Assembly: GCF_023218175.1 (NCBI RefSeq)
Contig: NZ_JALPTH010000002.1
Coordinates: forward strand, 62,001 to 126,000
Direction of reading: 5' to 3'
DNA from: Streptomyces lichenis
GTDB taxonomy: Bacteria; Actinomycetota; Actinomycetes; Streptomycetales; Streptomycetaceae
DNA: 64,000 nucleotides
A model generated the notes under the pieces. That model saw only the letters and a program-made list of their open reading frames with translations, was not told the origin of the DNA and did not search any database. Numbering within the stretch: the first letter of the stretch is position 1; the number at the start of each line of letters is the position of its first letter. Made by a program: the position numbers and the translations under genes. Below, in pieces: positions 58,765 to 64,000 of this stretch.

Positions 58765-59556
58765 CTACGGGGAGCCGGTGGCGCCCGAGGGGCCGGAGGG
58801 CCGGGCGTGGTGGAGGTCGACCGCGCCCGAGTAGCCGGGCAGCGAGACCTCGTCGTGGTCGTCGACCTTCCAGCCGAGCCCGTAGGCCTTCACGTACAGC
58901 AGGTAGTTCCGTACGGCGGTGGAGCCGTCCAGCGCCTTCTGGAGGTCGCCGGTGTCCCCGACGGCGGTGATCTTGTACGGGGGTGAGTAGACCCGCCCCT
59001 GGAGGATCAGGGTGTTGCCCACGCACCGCACGGCGCTGGTGGAGATCAGCCGCTGGTCCATCACGCGGATGCCCTTGGCGCCGCCCTTCCAGAGCGCGTT
59101 GACCACGGCCTGGAGGTCCTGCTGGTGGATGACCAGGTCGTTGGCCTGGGGCTCGGGGTAGCCGGGCGCGGCCTGCGCGTCGGGCGGGGCGTCGTCGAGG
59201 GTGACGGTCAGGCCGTCGCCGGAGACCTCGGTGGTGCCGGCGGCCTCCTCCAGGGCACGCAGCCGGGCGTCCTCGGCGCGGGTGCCGCCGGCGTCGCGCC
59301 GGGCGAGGGCATCCACCTCCTCCCGTACCGCCGCGGTGGTCTCGTCCAGCCGTCCGTTCTTGTGGCTGCGCTCGCGGATGAGGTCGGACAGCTTCAGCAG
59401 CGAGTCGTCGGTGCGGAGGTTGGTGCCCTTGGCGGTGTTGAAGCTGGTGACGAAGATCAGTCCGGCGAGGGCGAAGACGGCAGCGGTGAGCAGCCGGACC
59501 GGCCGCAGGCGGCGTCGCCGGGCCGGTTCGGGGGGAGCGCCGGGGGAAGTGCTCAA
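58765..59556 (-). CDS. DUF881-family membrane protein next to crgA
   Basis: This 263-residue protein has a basic cytoplasmic start ([10 protein letters not shown]), one membrane span (about 20-40), a coiled-coil segment (about 50-110) and the DUF881 domain (about 112-240; [42 protein letters not shown]). DUF881 proteins adjoin division genes in Gram-positives and are thought to act in envelope assembly. The start codon is TTG 59556, with GGAGATAAGGG just upstream. It diverges from crgA. Confidence 0.9.
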   Translation of the reverse strand: MSTSPGAPPEPARRRRLRPVRLLTAAVFALAGLIFVTSFNTAKGTNLRTDDSLLKLSDLIRERSHKNGRLDETTAAVREEVDALARRDAGGTRAEDARLRALEEAAGTTEVSGDGLTVTLDDAPPDAQAAPGYPEPQANDLVIHQQDLQAVVNALWKGGAKGIRVMDQRLISTSAVRCVGNTLILQGRVYSPPYKITAVGDTGDLQKALDGSTAVRNYLLYVKAYGLGWKVDDHDEVSLPGYSGAVDLHHARPSGPSGATGSP

Positions 59557-59692
59557 CGTACCCTTATCTCCTTCAGCACCGCGGAAGCACTACGCTAACG
59601 GACGCCCGGACGAGGCGGCTGTCCCGCTCGCTTCCCCGGCGCAGCCCACGTCCCCCGCGCGGTCACGCAGCGCATCGACAGGAGAGCTCCTC

Positions 59693-59950
59693 GTGCCGAA
59701 GTCACGTATCCGCAAGAAGGCCGACTTCACCCCGCCGCCGGCCGCGAAGCAGGCCACCGCCATCAAGCTGACCAACCGCAGCTGGGTGGCCCCGGTGATG
59801 CTGGCGCTGTTCGCCATCGGCCTGGCCTGGATCGTCGTGTTCTATGTGACGGACGGCTCGCTGCCGCTGGAGTCGCTGCGGAACTGGAACATCGTGGTCG
59901 GCTTCGGCTTCATCGCGGGTGGCTTCGCCGTCTCGACCCAGTGGAAGTAG
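59693..59950 (+). CDS. crgA: Cell division protein CrgA
   Basis: This 85-residue two-span protein coordinates FtsZ ring formation and septation in Streptomyces. The cytoplasmic N-terminus [15 protein letters not shown] is characteristic; spans lie at about 30-52 and 64-83, with a TQWK-type end. GTG 59693 follows AGGAGAG by about 6 bases. It lies in the conserved crgA-DUF881-sortase neighbourhood and converges on the rhomboid gene across a DnaA-box cluster. Confidence 0.96.
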   Translation: MPKSRIRKKADFTPPPAAKQATAIKLTNRSWVAPVMLALFAIGLAWIVVFYVTDGSLPLESLRNWNIVVGFGFIAGGFAVSTQWK

Positions 59951-60011
59951 CGCGGTCGGCACACCGGTCGCAACGCACGGTCCGGGGTCTCCCGTCAAGC
60001 CTTGCCCATGG

Positions 60012-60214
60012 TTATCCACAGCGTTGTACACAGGTCGTGGATAGGTAGGAAGATCTGTGGATAACTCCCATCGCGTTGACGTCGGCGCGATGGGAGGGCG
60101 AGCGCGCCCTCGGCCCGCTCCGGCGGTGAAATCGCAGGTCAGCGCGGATCCGTACAGCTGTTCCGCACACGGGGCGCAAGGTCGAACACATATTGTGGAC
60201 AAGGGTGGGGACAA
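60012..60214. other. Cluster of DnaA boxes between crgA and the rhomboid gene
   Basis: Perfect boxes are TTATCCACA at 60012-60020 (plus), its inverse TGTGGATAA at 60056-60064 and TGTGGACAA (TTGTCCACA) at 60194-60202 on the minus strand. One-mismatch boxes are TTGTACACA at 60024, CGTGGATAG at 60036 and TGGGGACAA at 60206. The cluster occupies most of the gap between two convergent genes, where no promoter is needed. Confidence 0.8.
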
Positions 60215-60243
60215 CCGGGCCGGGCCCGGGCGGAAAGGCCCGC

Positions 60244-61101
60244 TCAGCTGAGCGCGGAGGTCCGCAGCACCATCAGCAGCACGGAGAGGGCGAGCACCGC
60301 CCCGCAGGTGCCCCACTGCACCAGGCCCCGGCGCTCGCGCGGTCCGTTGATCATCGCGTAGGAGATCAGCACCCCCGCCACCAGGCCGCCGATATGCGCC
60401 TGCCAGGCGATGTTCTCCCAGAAGAACGTGATCACCAGGTTGAGCGCCACCAGGGCGAGGACCGGCCGCAGATCCCGGTCGAGCCGCCGCAGCAGGACGA
60501 CGGTGGCGCCGAGCAGTCCGTAGACCGCCCCGGAGGCTCCCAGCGAGGACTGGTTCTGGGCGGCGAGCAGATAGGTCAGCGCCCCGCCGGCCAGCCCGGA
60601 CAGCAGATAGAGCACCAGGAAGCGGACCCGCCCCAGCTGCTCCTCCAGCCCCACCCCGAGGAACCACAGCAGCAGCATGTTCCCCGCGATGTGCCAGATC
60701 TGCTCGTGCAGGAACATGCTGCTGAGCAGGCGGTACCACTCGCCGTCGGCGACGCCCACCACCCGGCCCAGGGCCGGGTCGAAGGCCAGCCCGATGAGCA
60801 CCGTCTCGTCGATGAACCGGGGGACGATCTGCGCCACCAGGAAGACCAGCAGATTGGCGCCGATGAGGAGATGGGTGACCAGGTGCGGGTCCCCGCCGGT
60901 GATCCGGCCGCCGGCGAGGGTGCGCGGCTGGTCGGCGGTACGGGAGTGGCCGGTGCCGCCCCCGCCGCGCACGCAGTCGGGGCACTGGAAGCCCACCGAC
61001 GCGTCGACCATGCAGTCGGTGCAGATCGGCCGCTCGCACCGGGCGCAGCGGATCCCCGTCTCCGCGCCCGGGTGGCGGTAGCAGTGCGGCACCTCGCTCA
61101 T
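60244..61101 (-). CDS. Rhomboid intramembrane serine protease with N-terminal zinc ribbon
   Basis: This 285-residue protease has an N-terminal zinc-binding part (about 5-45) with Cys/His pairs in CYRHPG, RCARC, CTDC and QCPDC. Six spans follow from about 75, with catalytic Ser in GASGAVYGLLG and His in AWQAHIGGLVAG. It cleaves membrane proteins within the bilayer; the substrate is unknown. The ATG at 61101 is clear. It lies downstream of the cyclophilin gene, with a hairpin between. Confidence 0.93.
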   Translation of the reverse strand: MSEVPHCYRHPGAETGIRCARCERPICTDCMVDASVGFQCPDCVRGGGGTGHSRTADQPRTLAGGRITGGDPHLVTHLLIGANLLVFLVAQIVPRFIDETVLIGLAFDPALGRVVGVADGEWYRLLSSMFLHEQIWHIAGNMLLLWFLGVGLEEQLGRVRFLVLYLLSGLAGGALTYLLAAQNQSSLGASGAVYGLLGATVVLLRRLDRDLRPVLALVALNLVITFFWENIAWQAHIGGLVAGVLISYAMINGPRERRGLVQWGTCGAVLALSVLLMVLRTSALS

Positions 61102-61223
61102 GCAAGCCCCCTGCTCATGCGAGCCCCCTTGTCGGCCGGCGGTCCCGGCGGTGGTCGGCCGGCGGTCCCGGCGGGTCCGGACGGGACGCCCCTGTCGTCA
61201 CGGGGCACCCCCGGTCAGTGCGG

Positions 61224-61255
61224 CGCCCCGCCCCTCCTTACGGACGGGCGGGGCG
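61224..61255 (-). terminator. Terminator after the cyclophilin gene
   Basis: A perfect 10-bp GC-only stem CGCCCCGCCC/GGGCGGGGCG with a 12-base loop, 70 bases past the cyclophilin stop on the minus strand. A direct repeat of TCGGCCGGCGGTCCCGGCGG (about 61133 and 61156) lies beyond it. Confidence 0.6.
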
Positions 61256-61325
61256 GAAAGGTTCCCCGCGTCCACCCGCCGTTGACGTGCGGCGGCCGCG
61301 GGAGCCCGGGGAGAGGCGGCGGGGG

Positions 61326-61859
61326 TCAGCCCTGGCGCTTCTCGATCACCACCGACTCGATGACCACGTCGTTCACCGGGCGGTCGGTGCGCGGGTTGGT
61401 CTGGGCGCCGGCGATGGCGTCCACGACCTTCTTGCCCTCCTCGTTCACCACCTCGCCGAAGATGGTGTGCTTCCCGGTCAGCCAGGTGGTGGGGGCGACG
61501 GTGATGAAGAACTGCGAACCGTTGGTGCCCGGGCCGGCGTTGGCCATGGCCAGCAGGTACGGCTTGTTGAAGGACAGCTCCGGGTGGAACTCGTCACCGA
61601 ACTCGTAGCCGGGGCCGCCGGTGCCGTTGCCCAGCGGGTCCCCGCCCTGGATCATGAAGCCGCTGATGACGCGGTGGAAGACCGTGCCGTCGTAGAGGCG
61701 GTCGTTCGACTTCTTGCCGGTGGCCGGGTGCGTCCACTCCCGCTCGCCCTGCGCGAGCTCGACGAAGTTCTTGACCGTCTTGGGCGCGTGGTTCGGCAGG
61801 AGCCGCACCTCGATGTCGCCGTGATTGGTCTTCAGGGTGGCGTAAAGGTTCTCGGCCAC
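61326..61859 (-). CDS. Cyclophilin-type peptidyl-prolyl cis-trans isomerase
   Basis: This 177-residue cytoplasmic cyclophilin has no signal peptide and carries the active-site motifs FHRVISGFMIQGGDP, NAGPGTNGSQFFI and the TxWLTGKHTIFGEV loop. It speeds prolyl isomerisation in protein folding. Length and start (ATG 61859) are standard. It is a single gene on the minus strand. Confidence 0.95.
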   Translation of the reverse strand: MAENLYATLKTNHGDIEVRLLPNHAPKTVKNFVELAQGEREWTHPATGKKSNDRLYDGTVFHRVISGFMIQGGDPLGNGTGGPGYEFGDEFHPELSFNKPYLLAMANAGPGTNGSQFFITVAPTTWLTGKHTIFGEVVNEEGKKVVDAIAGAQTNPRTDRPVNDVVIESVVIEKRQG

Positions 61860-62193
61860 GATGTGCCTTCCGTAAGTCTGCTCTGACGACTACCGATCCT
61901 CGCACGGAAGACGGCGGCGCGGGCAGGGCAGCACGCCCGGCGGCGGACCCGGCGGCCGGCGGCGGCGTACAGGGGCGCGGACATGGCGGTGCGCCCGGCG
62001 GCCGGAGCGGCTGCGGGCGTGCGGAGGAAAGGCGTGCGGAAAGGCGTGGGGGCCGGGAGGCCGGAGGGCTGTACGGGGGAAGGGGATGCCCCGGATGCCG
62101 CCGTACCGCATGCCGAGGTCAGGGTCGGCAGGCATGATTTCGAGGAGGACGGATACGCGAGTACCTACCCCGCCACCGAGGAGGAGGAAAGCC
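61860..62193. other. Intergenic region between the cyclophilin and DUF5324 genes
   Basis: No gene is supported in 334 bases. The region holds divergent promoters and short GGCGTGCGGA-type repeats (about 62025-62050). A GAGGAGGAGGAAA ribosome site precedes the next start. Confidence 0.45.
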
Positions 62194-62868
62194 GTGACCC
62201 GCAAGGACAGCGTGCGCGCCGCGACCAATTCGGCGAAAGACAGCGTGCGGCACGCCGCGGAAGTGGTGGCGCCCTACGCCGGAACGGCAAAGGACACAGC
62301 CGCGCAGTACGCGCATGAGGCCCGCGTCAAGGTAGCGCCGAAGGTGTCGAAGGCCGCTCACCAGGCACGTGTGCAGTACGACGCGTATGTCGCGCCGAAG
62401 GTGCCGCCGGAGCTCGGCGACGCCGCGCAGCGTGCGGTGGTCAAGACCCGCCGGGCGGCCAAGCAGGCCGCCGACTACACCGTGCCGCGGGTGGAGCAGG
62501 CGGTCGCCGCGACCGCTCCGGCCCGCGAGGAGGCCGCGGCCCGCTCGCTCGCCACGCTGGCGGCGCTCCGCGGACAGGTGTCGGCCAAGGACATCCAGAA
62601 GCTGGTGCGGAAGAACGAGCGCCGAGGTCGCGCCGGACGCGTCCTCAAGGGGCTCGCGCTCTTCGGGGCGCTGGCGGGCGGTGCCTTCGCCGCCTGGAAG
62701 TGGTGGGACAAGCAGGCCAACCCGGACTGGCTGGTCGAGCCGCCGGCGCCCACCGAGGTCTCCGACCGCGCCCCGCTCACCTCGGTCGACGGCACCGGCG
62801 CGGAGGCGCTGGACCCCGAGGTCGAGGCCAAGCAGGCCGAGGCCGACGCGGACGACAAGCGTCCCTGA
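62194..62868 (+). CDS. DUF5324 family protein
   Basis: This 224-residue protein begins VTRKDSVRAATNSAKDSVRHAAE. Residues 1-130 are amphipathic helices rich in Ala, Lys and Arg, with an imperfect VxPKVxxAAxxA-type repeat (VAPKVSKAAHQAR, VAPKVPPELGDAA), resembling phasin or apolipoprotein helices. A membrane span lies at about 150-170 (LKGLALFGALAGGAFAAW) and an acidic C-terminus follows. This matches actinobacterial DUF5324 proteins as I recall them. GTG 62194 has GGAGGAGG upstream. Function unknown. Confidence 0.85.
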   Translation: MTRKDSVRAATNSAKDSVRHAAEVVAPYAGTAKDTAAQYAHEARVKVAPKVSKAAHQARVQYDAYVAPKVPPELGDAAQRAVVKTRRAAKQAADYTVPRVEQAVAATAPAREEAAARSLATLAALRGQVSAKDIQKLVRKNERRGRAGRVLKGLALFGALAGGAFAAWKWWDKQANPDWLVEPPAPTEVSDRAPLTSVDGTGAEALDPEVEAKQAEADADDKRP

Positions 62869-63024
62869 CCGCTCCACGCGGTCGGATACCGGCCGGTCGC
62901 CTTCGGTTCGTCGCGGACTCCGGTCCGCACGTTCCGGGCGGCCGGCCGAGTCATGTCCGGGGCCGGCGCCATGAGGCACGGGACGGGGGTGCGGCGGAGG
63001 GTCGCTGTCGCGGCGGCCGGGATG

Positions 63025-63038
63025 GTTTCACGTGAAAC
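63025..63038. other. parS site (ParB-binding), perfect consensus
   Basis: GTTTCACGTGAAAC lies in the gap between the convergent DUF5324 gene and the hypothetical gene at 63068-63538. It is the third perfect site in the window, about 30 kb after the previous one. Confidence 0.92.
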
Positions 63039-63067
63039 ACGCACCGGCTCGGCCAGTGGGAGGCGGC

Positions 63068-63538
63068 TCACGCCGCGAGGGCGAGGTCGGCGAGGTCCAT
63101 CCCGGCGGGCAGCGGGGCGACGGCCGGGAGGTGGCGTACCGAGGGGGAGGAGCCGTGTGCCTCGGCCCGGATGCGCTGCTTGATGGTGGGGGGCAGGGAG
63201 CGGTCCCGGGTGCCGGGGCTTCCGGCGGATGCCGACGGGACGCAGGAGGTCGAGGCGCTGCCGCTCGCCGTACGTCCGAGCCTCATGTCGACCGGGGTGA
63301 GCGCGTCGGCCCTCCGGTCGGCCCCCCTGGGCGGCGCGGTCGTCCCTCCCTCCGGGCGCGGCTCCGCGACGGCGGCCTCGGCGGTCGCCGGGGCGGTGGG
63401 GGCGCCGGTGGTCACCGCGCCGCCGGTGATCGCCGAGCGGCGGGTGAGGCCGACGGCGGAGAGGACAGGGGAGAGGATCGCGGACAGCAGGGTGAGGAAG
63501 GCGGTCCAGAACTGCGCGGCCTTCGTGGTGGCGGCCAT
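63068..63538 (-). CDS. Small hypothetical protein with a hydrophobic N-terminus
   Basis: This 156-residue protein starts MAATTKAAQFWTAFLTLLSAILSPVLSAVGLTRR, an amphipathic or signal-like segment. A disordered Ala/Thr/Pro/Arg-rich middle follows, and the C-terminus (IKQRIRAEAHGSSPSVRHL...) is more ordered. GCGAGGGACC precedes the ATG. I do not recognise it. Codon use looks genuine for this genome. Confidence 0.6.
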   Translation of the reverse strand: MAATTKAAQFWTAFLTLLSAILSPVLSAVGLTRRSAITGGAVTTGAPTAPATAEAAVAEPRPEGGTTAPPRGADRRADALTPVDMRLGRTASGSASTSCVPSASAGSPGTRDRSLPPTIKQRIRAEAHGSSPSVRHLPAVAPLPAGMDLADLALAA

Positions 63539-63684
63539 GGTCCCTCGCTTTCGTGTCGGGTTTTCGGGGTCTCCGGGTCCGTCCGGAGTCGGTAGTTCGG
63601 GTTGGGCGATCTACATACCTTTCTCATGATGTGTACGCACCTTCAGAAGGCACGGACCGACGCCACCGCGCGGCAGATCTTCTG

Positions 63685-64000
63685 ATGAACACCACTCGTT
63701 CGGCTCAGCTCCCCGAGTTGCGGCCTCTGCCCGGGCATGCAGATCCGCCCTATTCCGCGACTTCCCCGAAGGGGTACGACCCGGCCGCGTCCTACTCGGG
63801 TTGCTATGTGCTGACCGAGGACGTGGACGGGCTGCACGCGGCCTTCCGGGCCGGCCTGAAGGCGGCGTACGGGCGGATACCGAACCGGGGGCTGCCGCGG
63901 ATCGGCCCGGTGAAGGACATGTCGTACGGGGTGCGGCAGTTCCTGATGACCGACCCGGCCGGCAACAGCATCCGGGTGGGGCAGCCGATCAGTGGCGATC
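63685..64000 (+). CDS. VOC-fold (glyoxalase/bleomycin-resistance-like) protein, N-terminal part
   Basis: An open frame of 105 codons starts at ATG 63685 and runs off the window. It has the VOC pattern GCYVLTEDVDGLHAAFRAGL, then DMSYGVRQFLMTDPAGNSIRVGQP, with the metal-type residue near the final strand. Such proteins bind metal-dependent or sequestered small molecules. There is no strong ribosome site; GTG 63631 is an in-frame alternative. The C-terminal end is missing from the window. Confidence 0.75.
   Translation, partial: MNTTRSAQLPELRPLPGHADPPYSATSPKGYDPAASYSGCYVLTEDVDGLHAAFRAGLKAAYGRIPNRGLPRIGPVKDMSYGVRQFLMTDPAGNSIRVGQPISGD

Noticed and set aside
60012..60214. The DnaA-box cluster as the replication origin itself
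   Set aside because: A Streptomyces oriC has many more boxes over several hundred bases and lies between dnaA and dnaN, neither of which is in the window.

Overview
The window is very GC-rich, uses GTG and TTG starts freely and packs genes into runs joined by ATGA or GTGA overlaps. With paired branched-chain keto-acid dehydrogenase operons, a crgA/pknB/pbpA/rodA/pstP/fhaB/fhaA cell-wall cluster, class E sortases, a K15-type DD-transpeptidase and GTTTCACGTGAAAC parS sites, it reads as chromosomal core DNA of a Streptomyces or close relative. Three perfect parS sites and many DnaA boxes place it on an origin-proximal arm. From memory the gene order matches the S. coelicolor SCO38xx region that runs toward dnaA. 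I see no prophage, insertion sequence, CRISPR array or biosynthetic cluster.

Layout. 1-1487: a truncated MFS transporter and its GntR regulator. 1827-4007: two tandem K15-type penicillin-binding proteins, each with its own terminator. 4087-7716: bkd operon 1 (E1 alpha, E1 beta, E2, minus strand), with an orphan NarL-type response regulator diverging from it. 8798-14442: a flavin-reductase-like protein, an APH-fold phosphotransferase and two divergent membrane Ser/Thr kinases. 14763-20240: a secreted or anchored low-complexity protein, then a PadR regulator and a MacB-type ABC exporter. 20378-25635: the proteasome activator Bpa, converging on a minus-strand mobA-moeA-K+ channel-quinone oxidoreductase run. 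25878-26764: a paired SMR transporter. 27125-31638: bkd operon 2 and the divergent Lrp/AsnC regulator.

32593-43352 is a split phenylacetate (paa) regulon: paaH-tetR diverges from paaN, and paaABCDE lies further on. Between the two halves is a DUF5819-HTTM-RNA methyltransferase operon. Identical 18-bp palindromic operators sit in both divergent paa promoters, and a near match lies in the bkd operon 2 promoter. This suggests that one TetR repressor links phenylacetate and branched-chain keto-acid catabolism.

43703-47104 holds a rhodanese, a J-domain protein, a DUF2252 protein and tRNA-Leu(CAG). 47674-55931 is the fhaA-fhaB-pstP-rodA-pbpA-pknB cluster for phosphorylation-controlled cell-wall synthesis. 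Facing it on the minus strand are two class E sortases, a glutamine amidotransferase, a 53-residue membrane protein and a DUF881 protein, with crgA diverging. A DnaA-box cluster fills the gap between convergent crgA and a rhomboid protease. The window ends with a cyclophilin, a DUF5324 protein, a hypothetical protein and a truncated VOC-fold protein.

The most interesting signals are regulatory: the shared paa/bkd operator, a parS site inside the overlap of two genes, two DnaA-box clusters outside oriC, a PadR operator on a leaderless start codon, and the uncharacterised DUF5819-HTTM operon inside the paa regulon. Start codons and domain limits were read by eye without database searches.
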